Part shown: positions 32,343 through 42,346 of the stretch, one piece after another
How positions within the stretch are numbered: position 1 is the first letter of the stretch
Layout: each line of letters starts with the position of its first letter
Assembly (NCBI GenBank): GCA_018715805.1
Contig: DVKX01000019.1
Span: 1-64,000, forward strand
DNA: 64,000 nt
Origin: Candidatus Faecousia intestinigallinarum
GTDB lineage: Bacteria; Bacillota; Clostridia; Oscillospirales; Oscillospiraceae
Direction: 5' to 3'
Notes under the pieces: model-generated
The model's input: the letters and a program-made list of their open reading frames with translations, nothing else
The model's database searches: none
Told to the model about the DNA's origin: nothing
Translations under genes and position numbers: made by a program

Positions 32343-32382
32343 TCCTCCTAAGCTTGGACAGTCAAGCTTAGGAGGACTTTCT
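32343..32382 (+). terminator. strong intrinsic terminator
   Basis: A 14-bp perfect stem TCCTCCTAAGCTTG (32343-32356) pairs with CAAGCTTAGGAGGA (32363-32376), followed by CTTTCT. Confidence 0.8.
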
Positions 32383-32598
32383 GCTTTGCAGGGTCAGTAT
32401 TTATGTGGCGCTGCCAGCGCAGGCGACTGGAACCAGTTGCTTTTTCAAAGCAACCCGGAAAAAGCTGAATTGGCGCTCTACTGCCGCATTGTCACAGGGA
32501 GGATGTCGCGGACACACGGAAAGACTGGATAATGTGCGGTTTAGGAATGGTTCACTGGAAATCGCATTTAGGCGCGGAAACAGGAAAATCCCGGGAAA
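32378..32598 (+). other. gene-free stretch with a coding-like relic
   Basis: One plus-strand frame from about 32390 to a stop near 32532 reads GDWNQLLFQSNPEKAELAL and RIVTGRMSRTHGKTG. It has no start codon or ribosome site and no recognised family. It could be a decayed gene end; nothing else is visible here. Confidence 0.2.
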
Positions 32599-33990
<1,392 letters not shown>

Positions 33991-34078
33991 AGGAAATTCC
34001 TCTCTTGCTGAAAATATACGAGAAATTATACGCCAATTCCTGGGAATTTACAAGGGGCAACTTTGCTTTTTCGCTTTT

Positions 34079-34771
34079 TCAGCGAAAAAATATGGCCAGG
34101 ACGGCCAGATGCGCCGGATAGAACAGGTAGAAGCACCATTGCAGAGTGCGGCTGTGGCATTTCTTTTCCCCCGAATAGCGGGATATAGGCAGCAGCGCCG
34201 CCAAGGCAAAGAGTTCAATTGGGATGGTGAAAGTACCCAAGGAAACGGGGATGCCGCCCAGACACCAGCACAGGCACAATAGTCCTACGGCCTGAAGGGC
34301 AGTCCGCATGGGCAAATCCCGGCTGAGGAAAAAGAGCGCAGCCATCATCACGCCAAAGCCGCCGTAGTCGGTTCGCAGCAGTTCCGCCGCCAAAGAAAAG
34401 GGGAGGATCCACAGCAGCCGCACAAGCAGAGAAGGCGTGCGCTGCATACACCGGCACAGGAGAAACGAGAGAAACAGCGTGGCCATGGCGCTCTGCCCAG
34501 CCCAGGAGAAGCGGCCGCTGGAGTACAGATCGAAAGGAAACTCCGATAGGAGCATACACACAAAAAGCCGCATACCGTAGCGGAGAGGAGATTTCGTGTA
34601 AACCACGCCTTCAGCAAGCAGGAAGCAGAAAATAGGGAAAGCCAGCCGCCCGACTATCCGCAGACCTATCCAGGGAAGAATGGATGCGCCCAGGTGATCC
34701 AAAAGCATGGCGGCGCAGGCCAATATTTTCAGCCCCTCCTGGGAGAACTGTCTCTTTTCCACCTTTCCCAC
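34079..34771 (-). CDS. TraX family protein
   Basis: A 230-residue polytopic membrane protein of the TraX family (PF05857). Matches include LKILACAAMLLDHLGA, LRIVGRLAFPIFCFLLAEGV and LLSEFPFDLYSSG. The founding TraX acetylates F-pilin, but chromosomal Firmicutes homologues have no pilin partner and probably act as membrane acyltransferases on another substrate. About eight membrane segments. Monocistronic. Confidence 0.85.
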   Translation of the reverse strand: MGKVEKRQFSQEGLKILACAAMLLDHLGASILPWIGLRIVGRLAFPIFCFLLAEGVVYTKSPLRYGMRLFVCMLLSEFPFDLYSSGRFSWAGQSAMATLFLSFLLCRCMQRTPSLLVRLLWILPFSLAAELLRTDYGGFGVMMAALFFLSRDLPMRTALQAVGLLCLCWCLGGIPVSLGTFTIPIELFALAALLPISRYSGEKKCHSRTLQWCFYLFYPAHLAVLAIFFR

Positions 34772-34965
34772 TCCCTTTCGCTGTCATTTTAGCACAGCTT
34801 CCCAGAATTGCCAAGAAAAAATATCGGGGCACGGAAGCGGATTGCTTTTCCACGAGCCTGCAGGCATCCTAAAAAACTAAGGAAACATTAAGAGTTATGT
34901 TACAATTTCGTAATATTTACCGAGTATTGTAAAATCCATATTAAGAGTATGGGAGGATGTTCGGG

Positions 34966-36894
34966 ATGTCCTGCGATGCGGCTCCGCAGACGGCGGAGAA
35001 AAAACGGGTATTTTGGAAAAGCTGGACGGTTCTAGGGATTCCGGTTTCTTTTTTTCTGGTGGAGGTCTTTGCCTTCTGCTTCCTGTCACTGGGGCAGACG
35101 GGCGAAGGGGAGACAGGGATGAGCTTTTGGCCGCTGCTTTTTGGCTTGGTGTGGGCGGTGCTGCTCACCGGTGTTGTGATGCTGCTGCCGGGGCTTGCCC
35201 GGCGGATCGCCTATGGAGCGGCGTATTTTTTAGGCGTGGTATATGCAGGCGTGCAGACCGGGTATTTCCTTATGTTCCGGGAGATGGTGTGGCTGTCGGA
35301 TTTCCGCTATGCTTCGGAGGGAGCAGACTATGCCGACGTACTGCTCTCCTTTCCGGTGGGCTGGTATCTGGGGCTGTTGGGCTTGATCGGACTGGGCGTT
35401 CTGCTGCTGTGGAAGTTTCCCAGGATCCGCTGGAACTGGCGGCGGGGCTTGGCGGCGGCCGGCGTGACAAGTGTGGCTGTGGCAGCGGCGGCATTGCTGC
35501 CGAACCTGGTGTTTTTGCAGGATCGTGAGATCCAATATGCCGGCTCGGATTATGGCCGCGCCCAGTCGGCGCAGGCGGCATATGAGAATATGTTCAACGC
35601 CCATCGGCTGTATCAGGTTTGCGGCTTGTATCAATGCGGTGCAAAAGATTTCTATGCCAACGTGGTCTTTCCGCTGACTCCCGGCTATGCTGCCGCCCAG
35701 GAGACCGCGCACGATACCATTGATGATTATTTTGCCCAGCGTCAGCCCAGCGGCGATAATGCCATGACCGGGAAGCTGGCAGGGAAAAACGTGGTTCTGG
35801 TGCTGATGGAATCCATGGACGATTGGATGATCGGAGAGCATACCCCCACTTTGAAGCGCCTGATGGCGGAGGGGATCAATTTTACCAGTTTTTACACCCC
35901 GGGCTTCAGCAGCACCCGGACTTTCAATACGGAGTTTTGCATCAATACCGGCTCGTTCCTGTCCAGTCAGGGGGGCTATGCGTTCGACTATGTGAACAAC
36001 AATTTCCAGCAGTCCCTGGCCAGTCAGCTGACAGCGCTGGGCTACAGCGCGAAAGAGTTCCACTATAACAGTCCGGCGTTTTACAGCCGCGGGGTATTTG
36101 CTCCGGCGCTGGGGTATGAGGAATATGTGAGTTATGAGGATTACGTAACGGAGGAAACCGAGAAAAACCTTTACGACGACCAATTTGTCTTTGATAACGA
36201 AGATCTGTCTGCGGATTTCTTCCGGAATGGACGGAAGCTCAACTTCTTAGTGACTCGTTCAGCGCATCTGAGCTATGTGTACAACGAGGTGCTGAGCTAT
36301 TGGGGACTGCAAAAATACCCGGAATACCGTGGGATGACCGGCAACGAGGAAGAGGACTGTGCATACCTGAAAGCCCGGCTGGTGGACGATCTGTTCGCCC
36401 GGCTGCTGGAGGAACTGGAAGCCCATGGAGAGCTGGAAAACACGGTGATCGTGGCGGTGACGGATCACTATACTTATGGCGTACAGGACCAAGATCTGGT
36501 GCTGGAACGCTCCGGGGTGACGGACAGCCTGCTGCTGGAAAAGACCCCCTGCTTCATTTGGAGCGCGGATATGGAGCCGCTGGAGGTGGATAAGATTTTG
36601 AATACCACCGACCTGCTGCCCACGCTGCTGAATCTGCTGGGCGTTGACAGTGCATACAATTACCTGGGGCATGACGCTTTTGACCCTGAATACGAGGGCT
36701 GCGCCATTTTCTCCAACGGCAGCTGGATTGCCCAGGGAGTGGCCTATAACGCCAATACCAAGCAAACCTTTTTCCTTACGGAAGGCGCGGAGCTGACCGC
36801 TGAGCTTCAGGAAGAGATGGGGGAGGCCGTCAACGACTTCATCCGGGTGAACAACCTGATCCTGCAATCGGATTATTATTCCCGGAGCGGCTGA
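34966..36894 (+). CDS. LTA-synthase-like sulfatase-family membrane phosphotransferase
   Basis: A 642-residue protein with an N-terminal membrane domain (about five helices, residues 18-185) and an extracellular sulfatase-type domain (about 265-610). Metal and nucleophile motifs of LtaS are present: VLVLMESMDDW (Glu), FYTPGFSSTRTFNTEF (catalytic Thr within the S/T-rich loop) and VTDHYTYG (Asp-His). LtaS polymerises glycerol-phosphate from phosphatidylglycerol into lipoteichoic acid; related enzymes decorate glycans. The start at 34966 is preferred because GGGAGG is 9 nt upstream, whereas the ATG at 34957 abuts it. A promoter (TTAAGA, 17 nt, TAATAT) lies near 34890-34918. Confidence 0.88.
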   Translation: MSCDAAPQTAEKKRVFWKSWTVLGIPVSFFLVEVFAFCFLSLGQTGEGETGMSFWPLLFGLVWAVLLTGVVMLLPGLARRIAYGAAYFLGVVYAGVQTGYFLMFREMVWLSDFRYASEGADYADVLLSFPVGWYLGLLGLIGLGVLLLWKFPRIRWNWRRGLAAAGVTSVAVAAAALLPNLVFLQDREIQYAGSDYGRAQSAQAAYENMFNAHRLYQVCGLYQCGAKDFYANVVFPLTPGYAAAQETAHDTIDDYFAQRQPSGDNAMTGKLAGKNVVLVLMESMDDWMIGEHTPTLKRLMAEGINFTSFYTPGFSSTRTFNTEFCINTGSFLSSQGGYAFDYVNNNFQQSLASQLTALGYSAKEFHYNSPAFYSRGVFAPALGYEEYVSYEDYVTEETEKNLYDDQFVFDNEDLSADFFRNGRKLNFLVTRSAHLSYVYNEVLSYWGLQKYPEYRGMTGNEEEDCAYLKARLVDDLFARLLEELEAHGELENTVIVAVTDHYTYGVQDQDLVLERSGVTDSLLLEKTPCFIWSADMEPLEVDKILNTTDLLPTLLNLLGVDSAYNYLGHDAFDPEYEGCAIFSNGSWIAQGVAYNANTKQTFFLTEGAELTAELQEEMGEAVNDFIRVNNLILQSDYYSRSG

Positions 36895-37098
36895 GAAATT
36901 CTGAGAGCTTCCGCTGAAAATATTGACGAAAAAGAGGGGCAGGACGATTATACAGGGATTTCAGCCCCTTTCCCCAAGCTCCCGGCGATTGGGTGCGCCA
37001 GCAACTTGCTCAATGCGGACGGCGGCACCCTGCCCCGCGTCGGCGAACGTCCGCCCATGAAAAACGCGGAATCGCTCCTTGACCGCGCCATTTTTGCG
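36895..37098. other. gene-free stretch with a coding-like, GC-structured segment
   Basis: Between the LtaS-like gene and cysK a minus-strand frame (about 37090 down to 36948) reads SDSAFFMGGRSPTRGRVPPS and SKLLAHPIAGSLGKGAEIPV without start or ribosome site. GGGTGCGCC (near 36991) and GGCGGCACCC (near 37022) can pair. It may be a relic or a dispersed repeat unit; only one copy is visible here. Confidence 0.25.
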
Positions 37099-38019
37099 TT
37101 ATCGGAATAAGCCTGTGGACAGATACCGTTCCCCGGAGTCGGGGAAAAGGGTGACGATGGTCTTTCCTTGGTTTTCCGGGTGCCTTGCCAGCGCCATGGC
37201 GGCGTGCAGCGCCGCCCCGCTGGAGATGCCTGCCAGCAGTCCTTCCGCCCTTGCCAGCTGGCGGCAGGCGGCATAGGCATCCTCCTCCGTCACAGGGATC
37301 ACCTGGTCATAGATTGTGGTATCCAGCACCTCCGGCAGAAAATTTGCTCCAATGCCCTGCAGGCCGTGGCTTCCCCAGCGCCCCTGGCTCAACAGGGGAG
37401 AGGCGGCAGGCTCTACGGCCACCACCTGGATTTTGGGATTTTGTGCTTTCAAGAATCCGCCCACGCCGGAGATCGTTCCCCCGGTGCCCACACCGGCCAC
37501 AAAGATGTCCACATTTCCCTCCGTATCCGCCCAGATCTCCGGTCCGGTGGTGGAAAAATGGGCAGCGGGATTGGCGGGATTGGTGAACTGCCCTGCCAGC
37601 ACGCTGCCGGGGATCTCTGCCAGCAGCGCCTGGGCGGTTTCCACTGCCCCCTGCATTCCCAGCTTCCCCGGGGTCAGGCGCACCTCTGCGCCGTAGGCCT
37701 CCATCAGCAGCCGCCGTTCCCGGCTCATGGTATCCGGCATACAGATGATGACCCGGTAGCCCCGGGCGGCGCCCACGCAGGCCAGACCGATGCCGGTGTT
37801 GCCGGAAGTTGGCTCAATGATCACGCCTCCGGGCTTCAAAAGCCCCCGCGCCTCCGCGTCATCCAGAATGGCCAGAGCCACGCGATCCTTGGCGGAGCCG
37901 CCGGGATTGCAGAACTCCAGCTTGGCCAGCAGCCGGACAGGCAGCCCCCGGGTCAGGCGCTCCAGAGAATATAGCGGCGTTCCGCCGACAAGCGCTTCCA
38001 CAGATGAATAGATCGGCAT
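37099..38019 (-). CDS. cysK: cysteine synthase A (O-acetylserine sulfhydrylase)
   Basis: A 306-residue PLP enzyme that makes cysteine from O-acetylserine and sulfide. The PLP Lys lies in NPGGSAKDRVAL. The substrate loop is EPTSGNTGIGLA, the phosphate-binding loop is GVGTGGTISGVGGFL, and GISSGAALHAA closes the fold. Start 38019 (MPIYSS) follows AGGAGG; the upstream extension is not protein-like. It is divergent from the serine acetyltransferase gene, with back-to-back promoters. Sulfide from the sulfite reductase at 2883 would feed it. Confidence 0.95.
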   Translation of the reverse strand: MPIYSSVEALVGGTPLYSLERLTRGLPVRLLAKLEFCNPGGSAKDRVALAILDDAEARGLLKPGGVIIEPTSGNTGIGLACVGAARGYRVIICMPDTMSRERRLLMEAYGAEVRLTPGKLGMQGAVETAQALLAEIPGSVLAGQFTNPANPAAHFSTTGPEIWADTEGNVDIFVAGVGTGGTISGVGGFLKAQNPKIQVVAVEPAASPLLSQGRWGSHGLQGIGANFLPEVLDTTIYDQVIPVTEEDAYAACRQLARAEGLLAGISSGAALHAAMALARHPENQGKTIVTLFPDSGERYLSTGLFR

Positions 38020-38038
38020 AACAGCACCTCCTGCTGGG

Positions 38039-38067
38039 ATTATAGTCCGTCGCCGGGAAAAAATCAA
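38039..38067 (-). promoter_or_regulatory. sigma-A promoter of cysK
   Basis: On the minus strand TTGATT (38062-38067), 17-nt spacer, perfect TATAAT (38039-38044). Confidence 0.75.
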
Positions 38068-38073
38068 TGGCAG

Positions 38074-38102
38074 TTGACAGACCGGGCAGAATAGAATAGT
38101 AT
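38074..38102 (+). promoter_or_regulatory. sigma-A promoter of the serine acetyltransferase gene
   Basis: TTGACA (38074-38079), 17-nt spacer, TAGTAT (38097-38102). It is back to back with the cysK promoter only 7 nt away, so one regulator could control both. Confidence 0.75.
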
Positions 38103-38129
38103 AACCAAAAGCAGAAGGAGGCGAAGGCC

Positions 38130-39032
38130 ATGACATTGGAAACGCAGATGGAGCAGGTGGTGGAGCAGATATTGGAGGATTACCGCCACGGCCGGGAGAT
38201 CGACCAGATGGATCTGTTCCGCCACCCAGATCGGGAGGTGGTGGTGGAGATATTGGGGAAGCTCCGCCGGATCCTCTTCCCCGGCTATTTTCGGGACAAG
38301 AGCTTTCGATTTTATAATGTAAAGCACAATCTCTCCGTACTTATTGAGGATGTGATGTTCCACCTGACCCGGCAGGTGACCCTGGCCTACCAGGGCGTGG
38401 GGGAAGCGCAGGCGCAGGCGGAGCAGCACGCCCAGCAGGCGTGCTTGGCGTTTTTGCGGGGTATCCCGGAGATCCGGGCTCTGGTGCAGACGGATCTGCT
38501 GGCCACCTATGATGGCGACCCCGCCGCCGCCGGAATGGACGAGATCATCTTCTCCTATCCAGGGCTGTACGCCATCGCCGTATACCGCCTGGCTCACGCG
38601 CTATATACCCTGGGCGTGCCCATGATCCCCCGGATGATGACGGAGTACGCCCACAATCTGACGGGTATCGACATCCACCCAGGCGCCGCCATCGGGCGTT
38701 ATTTCTTCATCGACCACGGCACGGGAATCGTGGTGGGGGAAACCACTGTGATTGGGGATAATGTAAAGCTCTATCAGGGGGTGACTCTGGGTGCGCTGTC
38801 TACCAGAGGAGGACAGCGGCTGCGGGGTCAGCGCCGCCACCCCACCATTGAGGACGATGTGACCATCTATGCCGGCGCGTCCATCCTGGGAGGAGAAACG
38901 GTAATTGGAAAGGGGGCGGTGATCGGCTCCAATGTGTTCATCACCAGTTCCGTAGCGCCGGGGATGACGGTGACGGTAAAGACCCAGCAGCTCCAGTACC
39001 GCCCCCAGCTGGAGAAGAAAAGCGAAGAATAA
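38130..39032 (+). CDS. cysE: serine O-acetyltransferase (CysE/EpsC type)
   Basis: A 300-residue enzyme acetylating serine with acetyl-CoA, the committed step of cysteine synthesis. The N-terminal helical part (1-~165) is the long EpsC type. The C-terminal left-handed beta-helix of hexapeptide repeats contains GIDIHPGAAIGRYFFIDHGT, VVGETTVIGDNVKLYQGVTL and GASILGGETVIGKGAVIGSN. His in DHGTG is the expected catalytic residue. GGAGGCGAAGGCC precedes the start. It pairs with the divergent cysK. Confidence 0.93.
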   Translation: MTLETQMEQVVEQILEDYRHGREIDQMDLFRHPDREVVVEILGKLRRILFPGYFRDKSFRFYNVKHNLSVLIEDVMFHLTRQVTLAYQGVGEAQAQAEQHAQQACLAFLRGIPEIRALVQTDLLATYDGDPAAAGMDEIIFSYPGLYAIAVYRLAHALYTLGVPMIPRMMTEYAHNLTGIDIHPGAAIGRYFFIDHGTGIVVGETTVIGDNVKLYQGVTLGALSTRGGQRLRGQRRHPTIEDDVTIYAGASILGGETVIGKGAVIGSNVFITSSVAPGMTVTVKTQQLQYRPQLEKKSEE

Positions 39033-39040
39033 ATATGGAG

Positions 39041-39068
39041 AAGCCCCGCCGCGTATGCGGTGGGGCTT
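39041..39068. terminator. bidirectional terminator between cysE and the DUF1292 gene
   Basis: AAGCCCCGCCGC (39041-39052) pairs with GCGGTGGGGCTT (39057-39068) around GTAT. It lies between convergent genes. Confidence 0.75.
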
Positions 39069-39071
39069 AAA

Positions 39072-39359
39072 TCAATCTTCAAAAGTCAGGATATCCTTGT
39101 AGCGTTCCTTGAACAGGGCGTATACCCCGTCCAAGATGGCCGAATCCTCCACGGCCAGATAATTTTCGTTTTCCTCGTCCACCGGCTGAATCTCCAGGAT
39201 GACGATTTGGGTTTCCTCCTGGTCGGCAGGCATCAGCACCAGATATTCCTTGCCCTGGTACTCCATGCAGTCCAGATATTCAAAGGTAGCGTCGTTCCCG
39301 TTCTCATCGGTGAGGGTGATCCGGCTCTCTTCCTCCGGAATGTTTTCCAAATGCTCCAT
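39072..39359 (-). CDS. DUF1292 family protein
   Basis: A 95-residue acidic cytoplasmic protein of the DUF1292 family (YrzB-like), function unknown. It reads ITLTDENGNDATFEYLDCME, YQGKEYLVLMPADQEET and IVILEIQPVDEENENYLAVE, the usual layout. The start at 39359 follows GAGGTG. It begins 13 nt after the KDG kinase stop, so it is probably the last gene of that operon. Confidence 0.8.
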   Translation of the reverse strand: MEHLENIPEEESRITLTDENGNDATFEYLDCMEYQGKEYLVLMPADQEETQIVILEIQPVDEENENYLAVEDSAILDGVYALFKERYKDILTFED

Positions 39360-39372
39360 AGATAGCACCTCG

Positions 39373-40401
39373 TTATCGTTGAATACGGCCGGAGCCATCG
39401 CCGCCTGCCAGCTTTTCTACCTCCGCCACGGTGACCATATTGTAGTCCCCCTCGATGGAATGCTTCAGGGCGGAAGCGGCCACCGCAAATTCCACCGCCT
39501 GCTGGGTGGTCTTGCCGGCGAGCAGGGAGTAAATCAGACCGCCGCCGAAACTATCGCCGCCGCCTACACGGTCAATGATGTGCAGATTGTATTTCTTGGA
39601 GAAGCAATATTCGCCGGAAGCTGCATCATAGAGCATGGCGCTCCAGCCGTTGTCGAAGGCGGAGTGGCTCTCCCGCAGGGTGATGGCTACTTTTTCAAAG
39701 CCAAATTTGTCCGCCAGCTGCTTGGCCACGGATTTGTAGCCGTCGTGGTTCAGGCTGCCGCCGTAGATGTCGGTGGCCTCAGCCTCAATGCCAAATACAT
39801 CCTTGGCGTCCTCCTCGTTGGAGATGCATACGTCCACATATTGACACAGGTCGGTCATAGCAGCGCGCGCCTGTTCCCGGGTCCACAGCTTTCCCCGGTA
39901 GTTCAAGTCGCAGGAAATCTTCACGCCCCGCGCCTTGGCGGCCTGGCAGGCCTGGCGGCAGATCTCCACCAGGTTTTCTCCCAGCGCAGGGGTAATGCCG
40001 GTGAAGTGGAACCAATCCGCTCCGCTGAAAATCTTATCCCAATGGAAATCAGTGGGGGAGGAACACTGGACGGCGGAATTGGCGCGGTCGTAGATGCATA
40101 CGCTGCCCCGCTGGGACGCGCCCTTTTCGTTGAAGTAGATGCCTACACGGTCGCCGCCCCGGACGATCAGGGAGGTGTCCACCCCGTAGCGGCGCAGGCT
40201 GTTCACAGCGGCCTGGCCGATGGCGTGGGCGGGCAGCTTGGTGACGAACGCCGCGTCTACGCCATAATTGGCCAGGGACACGGCTACGTTGGCCTCGCCG
40301 CCGCCAAAGGTAAATTCCACATGGTCGCATTGGATGAAGCGTTCGTAATTGTAGGGCTGCAGGCGAAGCATCAGCTCGCCGAAAGTGATAACGCGGCTCA
40401 T
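39373..40401 (-). CDS. kdgK: 2-dehydro-3-deoxygluconate kinase (PfkB family)
   Basis: A 342-residue ribokinase-family sugar kinase. It starts MSRVITFGELMLRLQPYN and has the N-terminal PfkB block FTFGGGEANVAVSLANYG. The C-terminal signature is DRVGGGDSFGGGLIYSLL, with the catalytic Asp and anion hole in GGGDSFGGG. Its partner, a KDPG aldolase gene, overlaps it by 4 nt, which fixes the role: phosphorylation of 2-keto-3-deoxygluconate to KDPG. Substrate probably derives from uronates or sugar acids. Confidence 0.9.
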   Translation of the reverse strand: MSRVITFGELMLRLQPYNYERFIQCDHVEFTFGGGEANVAVSLANYGVDAAFVTKLPAHAIGQAAVNSLRRYGVDTSLIVRGGDRVGIYFNEKGASQRGSVCIYDRANSAVQCSSPTDFHWDKIFSGADWFHFTGITPALGENLVEICRQACQAAKARGVKISCDLNYRGKLWTREQARAAMTDLCQYVDVCISNEEDAKDVFGIEAEATDIYGGSLNHDGYKSVAKQLADKFGFEKVAITLRESHSAFDNGWSAMLYDAASGEYCFSKKYNLHIIDRVGGGDSFGGGLIYSLLAGKTTQQAVEFAVAASALKHSIEGDYNMVTVAEVEKLAGGDGSGRIQR

Positions 40402-41042
40402 TTCTTTCTTGCCTCCTTCACGATTTCCACGGATTTTCTGCACAGCGCGGTGATCTCTTCCCATTTGCCGTTGTCGATCAGATCGGCGGTGACCATGTAG
40501 CTGCCGCCGCAGGCGCAAATTACCGGGCAGGCGGCGTAATCCGCCAGATTCTTCAGGCTAACGCCTCCGGTGGGCATGATCTTAAACATGGGGAAGGGGG
40601 CTGCCATGGCCTTGATCTTTGCCAGACCGCCGGATTGCTCCGCCGGGAAGAACTTCAGCACTTCCAGACCCAGGCGGTAGGCGGCGTGGTAATCGGTGGG
40701 GGTGGTGCAGCCGGGAAACACGGTGATGCCCTTGCTTTGGCAGTATTTTACAATGTCAATATCCAGGCCGGGAGTGACCACGAACTTGCCTCCGGCGGCG
40801 ATGGTTTCGTCCACCTGAGCCTCGGTCATGACGGTGCCCGCGCCCACCAGCATATCGGGGTGCCGCTGGGTCATGATACGGATAGCGTCTGCCGCGCCGG
40901 CCGCCCGGAAAGTAACCTCCGCCACGCGGATGCCGCCGGCGCAAAGAGCGTCGGACAGGGGCGCCGCATCCTGCAGAGGATGATTCAGCTTGATGACGGG
41001 GACGATGCCAATGGCGGTGATTTTCTGCTGCAGTTCGTTCAT
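40398..41042 (-). CDS. eda: KDPG / KHG aldolase
   Basis: A 214-residue class I aldolase cleaving 2-keto-3-deoxy-6-phosphogluconate to pyruvate and glyceraldehyde-3-phosphate. Family motifs are IVPVIKLNHP, GGIRVAEVTFRA (catalytic Glu), VGAGTVMTEAQ, FPGCTTPTD and LKFFPAEQSGG (Schiff-base Lys), followed by FKIMPTGGVSLKNL. The start at 41042 follows AGGAGG. It is the first gene of the eda-kdgK-DUF1292 operon behind a consensus promoter. Confidence 0.94.
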   Translation of the reverse strand: MNELQQKITAIGIVPVIKLNHPLQDAAPLSDALCAGGIRVAEVTFRAAGAADAIRIMTQRHPDMLVGAGTVMTEAQVDETIAAGGKFVVTPGLDIDIVKYCQSKGITVFPGCTTPTDYHAAYRLGLEVLKFFPAEQSGGLAKIKAMAAPFPMFKIMPTGGVSLKNLADYAACPVICACGGSYMVTADLIDNGKWEEITALCRKSVEIVKEARKK

Positions 41043-41114
41043 GTGTTTACCTCCTGGGCTGAAAGACCAGCCAAAAATTTGGAAACAGCAGGCGATGCCT
41101 GATATTACAGAATA

Positions 41115-41143
41115 ATTATAAACCACATCGTTGGCACTGTCAA
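41115..41143 (-). promoter_or_regulatory. consensus sigma-A promoter of the eda-kdgK operon
   Basis: On the minus strand perfect TTGACA (41138-41143), 17-nt spacer, perfect TATAAT (41115-41120). Such a strong promoter implies repressor control or high constitutive expression. Confidence 0.85.
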
Positions 41144-41244
41144 TGTGAAATCCGGGGAAAAGTGGGTGTTTTCCGCAAAAGCGGGCAAAGAAAAAGGCTT
41201 TTGGGCATCAAAAAAGTAAGAAATTGTGTACAAAAGGAAATGAG

Positions 41245-41277
41245 AACCGCCGTCCCAATTTTGGGCGGCGGTTTTCT
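41245..41277 (-). terminator. terminator after spo0A
   Basis: AACCGCCGTCCC (41245-41256) pairs with GGGCGGCGGTT (41263-41273), with a T/C-rich tail on the minus strand. Confidence 0.7.
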
Positions 41278-41279
41278 CT

Positions 41280-42059
41280 TCAAATATGCGCGGCGTCCGC
41301 GCCCTTGAGCTGGAGCTGCAGCTTGTCGGCGATGAGGGCGATGAACTCGGAATTGGTAGGCTTGCCTTTGGTATTGGATACGGTGTAGCCGAAAAACCGC
41401 TGAAGCGTATCCAGATCGCCCCGATCCCAGGCCACCTCGATGGCATGGCGGATGGCGCGCTCCACCCGGGAGGGGGTGGTGGAAAAGGTCTTGGCTACCT
41501 GCGGATAGAGTACTTTCGTAATGGCGTTGATCACATCCATGTCGTTCACGGCGATGATAATGGCCTCCCGGAGATACTGGTACCCTTTGATGTGGGCGGG
41601 CACGCCGATTTCGTGAATGATGCTGGTGACCAAAGCCTCGATGCTGGCCTTGTCGTTGTGCCGGGGCGGCGCCTGACGGCTGCCGCTGCCACCCCGGATC
41701 TCCTCCAGCCGCTCCACCAGGGCGGTCATATCGCAGGGTTTGAGCATTAGGTAACGGACGCCCAGGTTTGCAGCTGCGGAGGCCACATACTCTGTGACAA
41801 AGCCGGAGGTGGCCAGCGTAATGGGCTTGTGCTCCATATTGGCGATGGCCTTCAAGACGCTGATGCCGTCCCGTTTGGACAGCATCATATCCAGCACCAG
41901 AATATCTGGCTTCCGCTCGGTAATCATGCGCACAGCCTGCTCCCCATCACTGGCTGTGCCCAATACCTGAAATCCCTCCGCCGCCTGCAGCGCGGCACTT
42001 AAGCTGGAACAAAATTCCTCGGTGTTATCCGCTATGATAACGGTCGTACAATGATCCAT
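41280..42059 (-). CDS. spo0A: sporulation master regulator Spo0A
   Basis: A 259-residue response regulator. Receiver domain 1-~120 has the phosphoacceptor Asp in [13 protein letters not shown] and the switch Lys in LMLKPCDM. The Spo0A C-terminal domain (~140-259) contains the near-invariant recognition block [18 protein letters not shown], followed by [20 protein letters not shown]. Phosphorylated Spo0A binds 0A boxes and starts sporulation. The start at 42059 follows GGAGAGG. Its upstream region carries several 0A boxes, consistent with autoregulation. Its presence marks the organism as a spore former by ancestry. Confidence 0.95.
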   Translation of the reverse strand: MDHCTTVIIADNTEEFCSSLSAALQAAEGFQVLGTASDGEQAVRMITERKPDILVLDMMLSKRDGISVLKAIANMEHKPITLATSGFVTEYVASAAANLGVRYLMLKPCDMTALVERLEEIRGGSGSRQAPPRHNDKASIEALVTSIIHEIGVPAHIKGYQYLREAIIIAVNDMDVINAITKVLYPQVAKTFSTTPSRVERAIRHAIEVAWDRGDLDTLQRFFGYTVSNTKGKPTNSEFIALIADKLQLQLKGADAAHI

Positions 42060-42129
42060 AACTTCCTCTCCTGACTTTTGAAGATTTCTTTCCCCGGCAG
42101 CGAAGCAGCCACTTTGCTGCGACAACTAT

Positions 42130-42158
42130 AATTTAGCATAATGCCTGGGCTTTTGCAA
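42130..42158 (-). promoter_or_regulatory. sigma-A-type promoter of spo0A
   Basis: On the minus strand TTGCAA (42153-42158), 17-nt spacer, TAAATT (42130-42135), about 70 nt before the start. Confidence 0.6.
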
Positions 42159-42177
42159 GAATAATCCCGAACAATCG

Positions 42178-42289
42178 CTCGTCAAAAAGCGGAATAAATC
42201 GACATACTTTGGTGAAATTCGAAACAATTCGACAATATTTACGGAGAAGCTGACGAAATTTTGCCCCCTGCGGCACGGCAGTTGACGAA
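42178..42289. promoter_or_regulatory. cluster of Spo0A-binding (0A) boxes
   Basis: Three perfect TGNCGAA boxes lie at 42228-42234 (minus), 42251-42257 (plus) and 42283-42289 (plus). Two one-mismatch boxes lie at 42178-42184 and 42198-42204 (both minus). All sit between spo0A and the divergent pepF gene. The box at 42283 overlaps the pepF -35. Confidence 0.7.
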
Positions 42290-42310
42290 TGGGAATTGCT
42301 GATGTAAAAT
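42282..42310 (+). promoter_or_regulatory. sigma-A promoter of the pepF operon
   Basis: TTGACG (42282-42287), 17-nt spacer, TAAAAT (42305-42310). A perfect 0A box (42283-42289) overlaps the -35, so binding of Spo0A should repress or reprogram this promoter. Confidence 0.7.
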
Positions 42311-42346
42311 AAACTTTAATACAAAGTTCAAAAGGAGTTACTGGAT

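Noticed and set aside
42178-42289. Alternative reading of the 0A boxes as LexA or CcpA sites
   Set aside because: The repeats are single 7-mers TGNCGAA in both orientations without the dyad symmetry of LexA or cre sites.
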